Source: Lutjanus erythropterus
Lineage: Eukaryota > Chordata > Actinopteri > Lutjaniformes > Lutjanidae
DNA length: 64,000 nucleotides
Direction of reading: 5' to 3'
Assembly (NCBI GenBank): GCA_020091685.1
Contig: CM034605.1
Location: 6,221,519 to 6,285,518, forward strand
In this document: in pieces, positions 50,787 to 62,593 of the stretch
Layout: each line of letters opens with the position of its first letter
How positions within the stretch are numbered: the first letter of the stretch is position 1
Program-made: the position numbers and the translations under genes
The notes under the pieces: generated by a model
Database searches by the model: none
What the model was told of the DNA's origin: nothing
The model's input: only the letters and a program-made list of their open reading frames with translations

Positions 50787-53700
50787 CAGCAGCCTGTGGA
50801 CGATTGTGATCAGTGAACTGCTTGGCACTGTGGCAGTCGTGGGCCAATGAAGAATTATGGCCTTCGTCTGCTCCATTAATTAACAGCCATTCAGACAGGA
50901 AACCAGAGCCAGCACTCCAGTCTGCTTTCATGTCTCATCCCATTTGCCTGCAGAAACCTCATTTTTCATTATTTACTGTATCACTTCCAGACTGATGATC
51001 ATCAATACTGTGTAAATGAAGGGGGCGAAACCCTTTTGGAAAAGGTTTGAAGTGTATAATAGTTTGCTGGTGAAATATTGGTCTGTGGTATGTGTTGTTA
51101 GTGAAACCCTCAGTGGGCTGTCACAGCATGACATTAAAAGGGCGGCCTTGTACAGCCACACGTCCAGGCGTAACAATAATGAACCTCAGGGACTTTGAGA
51201 GCAGGGGGAAAGTGGACGCAAGTGTTTTATGATCTGGCAGCGCCGCGGACAAAGCAAATAATCGCCAGACACAGAGGAGCAGGTAGTTTCACTTAACCTC
51301 TGCTCAGGGCTGAGCGTTGACTTAACTGGAAGCACATGGCTGCAGAGCACATTAGATACAGGGAGAGAGAAACTGATTATTCCTAATAACTGATCTACCA
51401 ATTAAAGATCCTTCATCGTGCTGAGGTGTAAGACAGAGACCAACCTAATGACACTGTTAACCCACAGTAGCTGGCCCTGTGCTGGTGTATACAAGCCTAC
51501 TGTAGACAGTTACTCAAGTTACTCTGGCCACACAGCAAGTGGTAACACACAAAAGACTTGAGGAAGTCACAACTCTGGTTGGTGCCTCGGTGTACCTGAA
51601 TGGTCAAATGGAGGAGAGAGCATACATCTCGTGGACTGTGGTCTACTGTTTACTGGATGTCTGTGGCCTGTGGCTTTGTCTCCCTCCCATTAGTGTGTTT
51701 GGTGTTGTTCGCATGCCGACTGGCCCTACGGTAAATGCTCCTTATCGGTCGGCCACTCCTGAGGGCACTGCAGCCGCAGAAAACCCCTGAGAGGATGTTG
51801 GATGGATGAGGTGTGTACATCGGGGCAAGTGAGAGAATGTGTGTCCAGCGAGCATTTTTGTATTGAAAAGACATTAAAAAACAACAACACATGGCCGCAG
51901 GTGAAAAGATGTTCAGATAGGTTCAAAATTTAAACTTTTCTCACTGACTATGAGAAGACGTTAATCGAACGTTCAGATTTAGATCATATTTCATCCAGAT
52001 TTGCAATAGTGAGATTTTTCATCCTCCACAATGTGCAAATAATAGCATCTTGTCAACTTGGACCCTCAGTGAGAAACTACATCCAGTAGTTTTATTTCCT
52101 AAACCTAGTCAAATGGCTATTGGCTATTCTTGCAAACAGACACTTTTTTTTTCGAAACATAAAGGACACAAACCCCACTTCACTGGATGAAAACCTTACG
52201 TTTAACTCATCTCTTCTACCATATCTTGGTGTTGATTTAAGCTACTTTGTTACTCCTTATATTAAATCCCAGTGCATATATAACATGCCTGTACTTGTGC
52301 ATGCATGTTAGGCAACAGCATGAAGCTCAATTTCTTCACTTTACTTTTTCATATAATCAATATTGTCTCTCTTTCAACCTACAACTGCACAAACTGTCAG
52401 AATTATTACACAAATTTATGTTTTGTGAAACACTGTTGTTGTAACTGCATTTTAGCTGGTTGAAAAGAGGGTGAAAAAAAGTCTTAAACCGAATGTCAAC
52501 CGGTTTTCAACAACAAATCAGCATTGAAATCCCAGTTGGTGCTCACTGGGTGTGCTCAGGCGTACCATTTAGTGTAGATACATGTGTGCATGTCTGATGA
52601 CATTATATGATGATATTGCGTATGACTGTTTGAGTGTCTCGTGCTGAAGGGTCAGGTCCTGCAGCCCCAACCATCCATCTTGCAGGCCTGGAGCTGCCTG
52701 CCGCACTACCCAGGTTAACTTCTCCTCTGGCCAAGTGCCACTATCAGGTTCCCCCATGTGGTTCCACTTAGACCGCCAGGGGCTCCAGCTCCAGTCTGCA
52801 GACAGCCTCTCAGGCCACAGGGTGGGAGCGGTGCAGGGGAAGGCCCCTCTGACTGGATATGCAGCAGGCTCAATAACCCACATCATGGCATACACACCTC
52901 ATCGCTAGCAACTGGTGCCTCATGTGGCCTCTCTGGTGCCTGACTGCCCTAATGGAAAGTGTTGCCGGCCACTGATCATTACTGGACTCCTTTGCTTACT
53001 TGGAAAGATAAGATAGGTCAAAGAGAGGCAATCTGGTAATTATTATTTATTTTAAGATGAATGTATCAATTAAATTATATGATTTGGATTAAATGCTTCT
53101 TTAACTTTAGCCAGACTCGACAGCAAAATAAAAATTCAGAGGAGATATTTTGCTAGAGTTATGATTTATGAGACCAATGCACAATTTGGTGGTGAAATTA
53201 CAGCCTTCTTATGACACACCCTACTGTATAGTATGTTCCCAGCTCCTTCTGCCTCAGCACAGAGTAAAAGCCCGTCCTTCTGTCTCAGCGTCCCTCCATC
53301 CCTCATTGTTCCCCCTCCACCACTTACAGTCTATCATTGTATATTTTTATTGATGAGGCCTGACAGCACCCCAATTCCAATATAGCTTTGGACATTCGAT
53401 ACACGCACCCCACCCTTAAAAATAAAAAAAGAAAAGAAAAATATTCCTCAGTCTCCCTCTCTCAGCCCCGAGACTCTACTCCATAACAGCAGGCCCTAAT
53501 TTCTCTTTCCAGTCATGGAATATGATAATTTTCTTATTTGCAAGAAATATCAATTGCTCAAGGCGGACACATAATCATTGGGGAGGAAAGGAGAAGCTAC
53601 CTGTGTAATGTGCTTAACAGGCTAACCCATTTAGCCACAGGCGCTGTTTGAAAATGAGAAAGTGCTGATGGTCAAAATCAATTTTCTCTGTGTCCAAATT

Positions 53701-54609
53701 ACTCCCTGCCCGGCTTAGAATTTCACCTAAATGGCCAAACCTTAAAACACTGATACTAATTCTATCATATTAGAGCCTGGTCATATACGTTGAAGTTATT
53801 GCTAATGCTATTTTGCTGTATTTATTGATGTAGTGAGATGACTCGAAGGCCAGGGAGCAGAGAGTTCTGTTACTGCCTTTGTGTTTGTGTGTGTGTAGAT
53901 GCGTATCAGTGTAACTCAACGTGAGCAGTGTGCATGCAGCTATCAGGCTTTAACAATGTTTTAGGATATTTGCTGCTTATGGTTTCACAAATCATTTATA
54001 TAAAACTACATGAAGCTTATATTTTTCTAATTATGCAACTCTGAAAGCTTATTGGAAAGGAGTATCCTTCACTGCCCTTAGGCACAGATGGTTATCTTTA
54101 TTAATGACATCCTTTGTTTCTAAGAAAGGAGATTATTTGTAAATGGTAATGACTGAACCACAAGTTCAGCAGTCACATTCAGTTAATTCAAAAAGTTGTT
54201 ACATCAGAGGAAGGATCAAAAGCACTTATGAGAGGCTCTGATTTCTATAATAATTGAAGAGGAAGTTGTTTTGGACAGTAGATAAGAAGTTCTTATAAAA
54301 AGTACAGCATTAGGTCACTTACAGGTGTAAGTTTAGCTTAGCCTACCAAGCTTTTTGGTCTCTGCCAGACTTGTAGTGCTATTTGTTTAAATTTGTTCCC
54401 ATGAGGTCAAAATCGATGTTTTTTTTTCCACATAAGTAGTGATCTTTATGTCACATATACAGCAATATTTGGCAAAAAAAGTCAAAATGATTTTGAAACA
54501 GCTGACAGCTCATACTCATGCTTCCTCTGGGGCGGTATTTGCATCCAATGTTGTCACGCAGCAGAGAATAGAAATCATAGTTTTCCGGGAGGCAGAGCAC
54601 ACTACACAG
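50787..54609. other. Intergenic, no gene recognised
   Basis: 3.8 kb. 53450-53760 is complex and repeat-free ('catggaatatgataattttc', 'ggtcaaaatcaattttctct') and a candidate conserved element. 52560-52960 is GC-richer with overlapping open frames but no recognisable protein. Confidence 0.35.
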
Positions 54610-55347
54610 AAGCACAACTTTATAACTTTATTCAGTGATTCTGGTGAAACAGGGTCATGTTTTGTAGAGAAAATATGTCCTGGTTTTGCCTCTGACGTTC
54701 TCCGGCTGCTCAGCTTCAACTCTCAGTTATTTAATGGCAGAGTTTCCTGATGAACCAATGGCTTTATCTTACTTGTTGCTACAGGAGCTCACTGTAACTG
54801 TTAGTGGGCAACAGAACGAGGCTCAGCAGCCTCCCAGTGAACACGACCGCTCACCAGGACGACCGCTCACCGAGACTGACAGGGAAAACAGCACAGAGTC
54901 AATTATCTTTAATGACATTTCATAGTTTGTCTTTTTCTGGAAAGTGATTTGAAACAGTTGATAACTCTTCCTGCACTCAGGGGCAACACTAAATTTGTGT
55001 CTAATGAAACCCTTGGTTGCCTATGATACAGCATGACATGGAAGGAGATTACATCCATACAGTGGAACAAACGGCTGTGTTCCTGGTGCCCGACCATCTC
55101 TCTACAATAGCACAACTTTATAAAATTATTCACTGATGTGGGTGAAACCAGATCATATTTTATGGAGAAAATGTGTTCTGGTTTCCCCTGATGTTCTCTG
55201 GCTGCTCAGCTTCAAAACTGAGTTTGCTGATGAACTGATGTCTTTATCATACTTGTTGCTACAGGAGCTAACTGTAACTGTTTGCTGTTAGCGGGCAACA
55301 GAACCAGGCTCGGCAGCCTCCCAGCGAACACGACCGCTCACCAGGAC
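54610..55347. repeat. Two direct copies of a fish dispersed repeat
   Basis: Copy A (54610-54860) and copy B (55109-55347) share 'agcacaactttataa', 'ctgctcagcttcaa', 'tacttgttgctacaggagct' and 'gaacacgaccgctcaccagg'. The offset is about 495 bases. Copy A has an extra 'tctcagttatttaatgg' segment and lacks 'tttgctg' found in copy B. Confidence 0.75.
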
Positions 55348-55829
55348 AAACACAGCCTCCAATACCATCAGGACGGAAAACAGCACGGTGGTGTTTTTGA
55401 TGGGTTTAGGTCCCAGCATGTCAGGGCTAACTGAGCTAATGGCAGTTAGCGATTACCTAACTTACTTTAGCTCAGTTAGTTGCAGCCCCCAGAATACCAG
55501 GAGCCAAACCCAACAAGAAAACCACTTCTATACAGTCTATTCCCTGCCACCTGGAGACAAAACAGAGACTTTCAAACGCTGTCCATTTTCCTTCCTACAT
55601 CCATGGACTGCTTCAGCTGCATGGCTACTATTGCCTACACTAAATACCAATGTCTGCAACAAGTCCCTCCCAGGAAACATGTAACTAATAAACACGCTGC
55701 TAGTCGTTTGATGAGAACTGTCTATCGCATTAGCATTGAGCAAAACACTTACACCTCTCAGGGCAAAAATTGTGCTCTGTCAGATTTTAACACTGCAATT
55801 CAATCTTAACGCAAAAAAAAAAAAAAAAA
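55348..55829 (+). repeat. Unassigned sequence ending in a 17-base poly-A
   Basis: Follows copy B of the direct repeat and ends in AAAAAAAAAAAAAAAAA (55813-55829), as a retroposed sequence would. No 5' tRNA-like promoter boxes or reverse-transcriptase motif were recognised. Confidence 0.35.
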
Positions 55830-56534
55830 GAAGTAAAAACTGGAATGTTTCATCATTTGCTTGTTTTTTTGCTATCTCTTTTTATTAATGACTTATGAGG
55901 CTCGCTCTAGAAAACTGCTACAGTTAAATATACTCTGCTCACTTATTTAATGGATCTCTGCCTCAGTTTTTTCCAATTCTGAAACCAATATCCTGACAAT
56001 TCTTTCCAGGAAAATATTTTTGGATGTAATGGCTTCTTATGACCTCAATCTGACTGGCCTCTTTTATTTTTATGTAACTTTTTTATATAGGACTTTTTTT
56101 GTACAAAGTTAGACTGGGAGGCCTTTACTGACTGTGCTTTCTGTGCTTTTAATACATTTTTAATACAATAAATAGATAATAATCACTCTATGAAACCACT
56201 TATTATTAGTCGCATAAAAGCTTCTTTCTTTAAGTTTTTATAAAGTGGAACGTGGGAACTCACGGGTTATTTTATTCATATTTTAAAATACACACACAAC
56301 ATTCTGGATTTAAATACAGACTTGAATTAGTTTGAAGATGTCATAATCAGGAAACCTTTTTTTTAAAACCTTCTAGTCATCTCTGGAAGAGTAAATGTGT
56401 TCCATCACTGTTTAATTTCAGGTCTCTAAAACTGCTCTTCTTTCCTTACACAAATGTGTAGCTTATTTTCTGTTTTTAAAATACTCCAGTACAGTGGGTT
56501 TGAGTGACTTGATTTCAGCCATTGGCAGTAAAGG

Positions 56535-57529
56535 GTAACTGTTATTTTTTCAACCTGAACTCTATTTTTTCCATGTTTTTATGTCTAAGTGACTAATGGG
56601 GACAACAGTTTTTGAAATTGGTTCAGTATTGAAGGAGAGCGCTGCAGCCAGCAGAAGAGAAACCGAGACAATGTAATCCCTCTGGGCAACTGAACATCAT
56701 CCAAGTACGTCCACTAAAAGTTTTTGCTACTGACAGCTCCGATTGTTATTAAAAGTTTCTGACAACATAATGGAGAGGATCACTACTGAGACAGACCAGA
56801 AACAGAAACAGCCATTTTTTTTTTGCTGTCACCGAACTAGCCAGACCCCCTTTATAAAATGCTAATTTCAACGTCATCATCATCGTCATTTTTATTCAAA
56901 CTCAACAGGAACAAAATAAAACTCACCAAAATGTCTTGGCTCATTGTTCCACTGTTCCAACAATCACCAGCTCTGGTTTGATTTAAATAAACCCATTTTT
57001 CACCACATTAGATAGAGGAGCAAGAGAGCCAGAATAACTTCATATCTAACATGGTGAATTAAGAATTTATTTCAAACAAACCTGAGGTGGAAAAAAGTGA
57101 AAAGATGAGACAAAATGTTTTGGGTGACTTTTACTTTTATTTTGTCTCCGGTAGGTTTGAATAAAGATGGCAATTATCATTAAATTATCATTTTGTGAAG
57201 GGACTCTGGTTACTTTGGCGAGAGCAATAAAACAGCTGTTTCTGGTAAAACAACACAGATCTTACCTTTTTAAAAAAGGACTATCTCTGTAGTGATCCTT
57301 TCCAAATGTTGTCAGACACTTAGAATAACAATATGAGTCAGTCAGTGGTAAAAAATAAGCATTTTTATTGGACAGACTTTGATAGTGCACAGTTGCCTGG
57401 AGGACTTATAATGCTGCACAGCAATCTCACTCAATACTGGACTAATTTCAAAAACTATTGTCCCCATTAGTCACTTGGACACAAAAACATGAGAAAATAG
57501 GGTCAGACTGCAAAAAAAAAAGAAGTTAC
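56535..57529. mobile_element. DNA element with about 100-bp terminal inverted repeats
   Basis: Left arm 56535-56634 ('gtaactgttattttttcaac', 'aagtgactaatggggacaac') and right arm 57431-57529 ('ctattgtccccattagtcac', 'gaagttac') are inverted copies with scattered differences. They enclose about 800 bases with no transposase frame. I recognise the arms as a repeat common in fish. Confidence 0.75.
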
Positions 57530-60500
57530 AATAAAGTGACTTTTAAAGGAAAGCTCGAAATTCATTAAAACCTGTGTTGTGACTTGCAATGTGCTTATGA
57601 TCAGACTCATCTTGGACTTGCTTGAAAGTATTTGAGATTGTGCTTTGGACTTGCTGGGACAGACCAGACTGACTACCTCCAAAAACCTTAAAAACAGCTC
57701 TGCTCGGGACTATAGATCCGTGGATTCGGGGTTAGGTTGGCTTGTGGCCGTGGCCCGTCCACCTGGGCTAGCCACATCATAAACAACAGCTGTGTGTCAG
57801 CTCTGCTTCTGTATCAACATCACCACACTGGCCACCGGCTGGAGCCACACATAGGTATTATATCCATGAGACTTCCTGCTGGACGACAGCCCTCTAAACA
57901 CCAAGGCCACTGTCCAGGAAGTCAGGGACCCCGCTATGAAACCAAGACGTTAAAAGGTAACTACAGAGGAAAGAACTACTGAGAAATGTGTCTGAATGTA
58001 TGTCTGACTTACTCTCAAGTTTATGATGGTTTCACCTTGCTGCTTCATAATAATTAATGGACTTCAGTGAGCCCATGTCCCCTCACACTTTCTCTCACTG
58101 AGCAAATTCCCAGGGCTTGAGATTACATATCTTTAACAGCTCTGATTTATCTGCTTGGCAGTGTCCGGTCCTCAGAACGCAGCTCAGCCTAATAACCTTT
58201 GTCAGCTCTTTAGGCGTGAAGAAGGTATATTGTAACCATTTGGGTGGAAACGGGCCGGCTTTCCCGATATTGACTCAAACACACAGAGGGGAGAAGGAGG
58301 GGAGGCGTGGAATAAAGTGACACTAATGGAACATTGATGACAAAACAAGGCGCGCACAGGGACCACTTTCTAGCGTTTTTAATTCTTAATGCCGCCGCCT
58401 CGGGTTTCAGCATGTCTTGGGCCGAGGCAGCTGCTTGCGCCCGGGCGGATCTGGCACGAGGATTAGGATTTCTTCGCGAGGAAATGGTCACGTGATTTAC
58501 TGTTGCTAGAGAGGCGCTACAGGTGCCAGCGCATGAGAAGGGAGGGATAAGATGACCGAAAACTCGTCTCTTTGGAACCACACCGCGCTCCTCACCCCGC
58601 TCCGGAATCAGCTCTATCGTGACTGAGCTGAGAGACCGGAGCGTCACCCTATACTTTGAAAACACACTTTGATGGCAATTAAATATTAATATGGGGAATC
58701 ATAGCCTGAGAGCTGTATCCACATTACATGGAGCATGCAAATCGCTCCAATCAGTGAGCCAACTGAAATAGCATCTGGAGAGCTGTATAAATAAGACTAT
58801 GGGTATCTTTAATATCATTAATATGGACTAAACCAACTGCGGAGGGAAAAAATAATATAAAACTGGGAAACAATTACTGCAATTATCATTATTTTTTTTT
58901 TGACTTGCACGCACTGTAAAAAGTGTATCTCAGTAGTAGCTGAAGAAATATAATGCTCTGAATATTTCTTATTCAGTTTTCAGCTTTAGTGATGGCAGTC
59001 TACTTTTGTGGATTATAACAACTTGAAATTACACCCCATTCCCTCAACCTTCTTAGTTCAGTAAAAGAGTGTCAGTGAGGTTTCTCTCAGTACTGTGCGT
59101 CTGAGGCCATGACGTCCATATTTTTTTTTCAGATCTTTCCCTTGCAGTTAAAGGAAAAATCAGTAGGATTGATCCAAAATGCTTGTAAACACACCAGATT
59201 CGATGTCTCACTCCAGCTGTGGGTTTGTGAAGCGTCCTGAGCAAAGCAAAATGATGACAAATACAGGCATAGGGTCTAGTCTGTGCAGATACAGCCACCA
59301 CCACACACTTCTTCCAGGGATTATATTTGAGTCCATACAGTGGGGGGTGTACAAGTACAACAATTTTCTCTTGGTGACTTGGATAGATGGTAAGTCTACA
59401 AGATTATTTATTATTTATTGTTAATTATATTTATATATAGTTTACATTTACATTGAAATGATCCCCCTGAATATGTTAAATTGTGTTGTTTAAGTTTTCA
59501 TGTACTTACTGAACCAAGTCAGGTATCGTCAAGTATGGCAATTATGATATATTTAACAAACTAAAATAATACACTAAGGTTACTATAAAAACACTATACT
59601 GAAACCATACTATTAGGTTGTTAAGGAGTATATTTACTTTTGGGTAAAGCAAATAACTGAGTTGGAAAATTGAAAACTTGGAAGGTGACTTAAATTTAAG
59701 ATGCATTAATGCTAACTGTTGATTTGAAAGCAATACGATTATTAAGTAAATCTGACTTAAAGCAACTGTGTTCTTCTAGCTTGTTGACTTTTGAAATACT
59801 TAATCCATTTGACCAAACATAGAAAGCTGAAATGGTAAAACAAAAGACGCTTTATGTGTTCTTTATTAGACTGAAGTGTCAAATTAAAAGCTTTCCAAAT
59901 ACATGGGCTACAAAGTTAGAAAAATGATCTTTTCTCTCCTCATCTCTGCTCCACACAAACACACACACATGCATACACACATTCAAGCGCAGTCATCTGC
60001 CTTTTCTCCTGGTTTCTCTCTCCCCTCCATAATCAGGCCTGGTTTCCTCCCAATAGGAAAACATCCCTCTTTCCTCCTCGCCTGCGTCTGTCAGCGATTC
60101 TGTGTGGGCCTGGACTCAACTCAGCCCGTGGCCAAAAATATCCCCCCATGGCTCCTCTGAATGGGACAGGCCACATAGACCACAGGCGCACAGCCCTAAA
60201 AATACAGAGCAGCTCAGCCGCAGCTCCCCTCGTTCATTCATTAGCAGTGAACAGGCTCAGGAGCTAACAGAGGGGCCCGGGAGACCGCTGTGCACATGGG
60301 GTGATGCAATGTTGAAACATCTCGAACAGGAGGTGTGAAAGAGCAACGGCTGTCTACTGTGAGGCAACTTCAGATCTCATTCACGCCCAAGAAGAAGGAG
60401 AAGCTCAGACTCTTCTGCCAGATAAATGGCTTCAGATTTTAGCCCGGAGACAAAAACTTCTTCTGGCTACGTTTGACTATCCAGCGTTGGTGGTGGCGTG

Positions 60501-62359
60501 GGAGAAATTCATTAGAAGTCATAAAGCTGTCTCAGCAAAATTGATTGATTGCTCTTGGGCTGGCTCTCACAGATAACCATCGTCTCGTCACATAGTGCCA
60601 CCCATTATCTCCCCGATCTGATTATAGAGCGATGGAGACAGAAGGTGAGAAAGAGCGTGTGTAATTGCAGCAGTATTGTTTAATAACGACGAGTTATTTG
60701 TCTGCATTCCTCTCCTGCTGCTCACTCGCTACACTTCCCCACTGTGTGCGATGCCAGCTCGAGCGTTGGGCGGCTGCTCGATGTGTGGGCACCATTTCTT
60801 ACACATTCCGTTCCTCTAACTCAGCAATAGACGGGACAGGCCCGGGCCAGATCACATGATGTGTGTGTGTGCGTACAGTATGAGTCTATTTGTGTGACTA
60901 CATTTGCAAATATGAATAGTTTTCATGGAGGCTGAGTTTATATAGATGTGTTCTGTGTTTGAGTGTTTGTCTGTGTGTGTAGCAGAGAAAGCATGCTGCA
61001 TATTTGTGTTTAAGTGTGTGTGTGTGTGTGTGTGCGTCTGAGTGTGTGTGCGCATGTGTAAACAGCTGGCACGCCTGCCTGTGGTGCTGTGTAAACAGAA
61101 GTGAAGGTATTCTGGCTGAGGTTACGAGGTGGGTGGGGGGGCGGTGGTATGGCGGGGCTGAATGAGGCATTTAGTGCTGACTGTTAAAAATACCCCGAGC
61201 AGGACTCGCGGTGCTGCTGCTGCTGCTCCAGCGAGCGCCCCGATCCGCTGGAGCCGACCTACGCCACTCGTCCCCCCCCACACACGCACACACTCTTCAC
61301 ATCAACCGCCCATTTCAGGCCTGATCTGGGTTGCGGCCTAGAATGCTCAACCTGATGTAAGATAATGGTTAACCAGAGGTATGAGTGCAGGCCTGGGAGT
61401 CCTCCCACACATGACGACGTGTGGGTTCTCTATGGGCATGAAACAAGTCGTTTGATATTCAAAAGTAAACAAGGCCTTATCGTGCAGCGTGATGCTGCAA
61501 TGATGCTGTGTCTATCTACACTCAACAATATTAGCTGCAGTGGACAGATTTATGGATGTGTAACCTCAAACTGTTGGTAATAAAAAGGAAAAGCTTTTTT
61601 TCCCCCTTTAATACCGGTCCCTTGATAAAATAAATTAAACTTAATTTATTTGACTTGTCTTTCTATCTTTCACTAGCTCATTTAACTTGCAGTAGTTTGA
61701 TTATTATTTAGCTCCTGGCTGGCATCCAGTTAATCATTTTTCCTACCACATATGCAATTTTCCTAATAATTATATGATACACGTACAACTCTACCACAAT
61801 AAAAAGCTGATTTTATATTTATCTCAGTTTTAAAAAACAAAGAATATATGACAACATGAAAATGTTTTTTTTTAAGTTAAACTGCTCAAGCCTTCCTCTT
61901 TAATGAAATAAAATAAAAGTAGCCAGCCATCACCTAAAGATGTGCAAATAATTGGAAAGTCCCACCCCTCTTGGAACCAACTTTCTCCTATTCCGTTTCC
62001 TGTTTTTAGATATGCAAATTCTGAAGAGGGTTAAAAGATGTTGCTGGGGGACCTGTAAAAGCAGCATGTAATCACATAAGTTAACGATGGTGAAAAAAGC
62101 ACAGGCTAACTAGCTAGGTAATCTGCGTCAACCTTCAGCAATCTAGTCACTTTGTATTTTGCTCTGTAGCAAAACTCCAGCTTACTAGCTTGTTACATCT
62201 GATAACTAATGTTAGCAAAATGCTACCTAACTAGCCAGCTAATCTACATCCATAGTTACTGAGCTAGTTAGACAGAGTTTTGCTAACATTAGCTGACTGA
62301 GGTCCTGCTGGGCCAAGCTTGTGCAACTGTTAATGGAGCACAAAGCAAAAAAGGTCGGG
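57530..62359. other. Intergenic, including GC-richer candidate regulatory stretches
   Basis: 58330-58650 is CpG-richer than its surroundings ('cgcccgggcggatctggcac'). It is followed by an AT-rich complex block (58680-58830) with an octamer-like ATGCAAAT at 58735-58742. 60340-60650 is repeat-free. 60840-61070 is TG/GT-rich (TG run at 61014-61034) and gives false frames. 61190-61290 is GC-rich with a CTG run. No gene found. Confidence 0.4.
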
Positions 62360-62412
62360 AAAGGTAAATTATCTTTGACAATGAACTTCATTGTCAAAGA
62401 TAATTTACCTTT
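62360..62412. repeat. Perfect 53-bp palindromic hairpin
   Basis: Arms 62360-62385 (AAAGGTAAATTATCTTTGAC then AATGAA) and 62387-62412 are exact reverse complements around one C at 62386. Flanks do not extend the match. Confidence 0.95.
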
Positions 62413-62593
62413 TTGTATGAACAACTGCAAAACAAAAACAATGCAGCTGTCAGAGGCAGTCCTTTTATACAGTAAAAACAATTGAATAAAATAATAAACC
62501 ATGCAATACTGTGAGAGGGAACGTCACAGTTCAGTATTGGGAATTTTTTTTTAATTGCAGCATTGCGATATTCGGTGTATTGCTACATCCCTA
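62413..62593. mobile_element. Repeat fragment related to 37071-37505
   Basis: Shares 'aaaacaaaaacaatgca' and a TGCATT...TACATCCCT end with the nested element near 37 kb. It directly abuts the hairpin on its right. Confidence 0.45.

Noticed and set aside
55348..55829. tRNA-derived SINE
   Set aside because: Ends in poly-A but no A-box/B-box pair or tRNA-like head could be recognised.
58210..58665. 151-codon minus-strand open frame
   Set aside because: Lies in a GC-richer block where stops are scarce, has no recognisable domain, and no exon partners. Kept only as a possible regulatory block.
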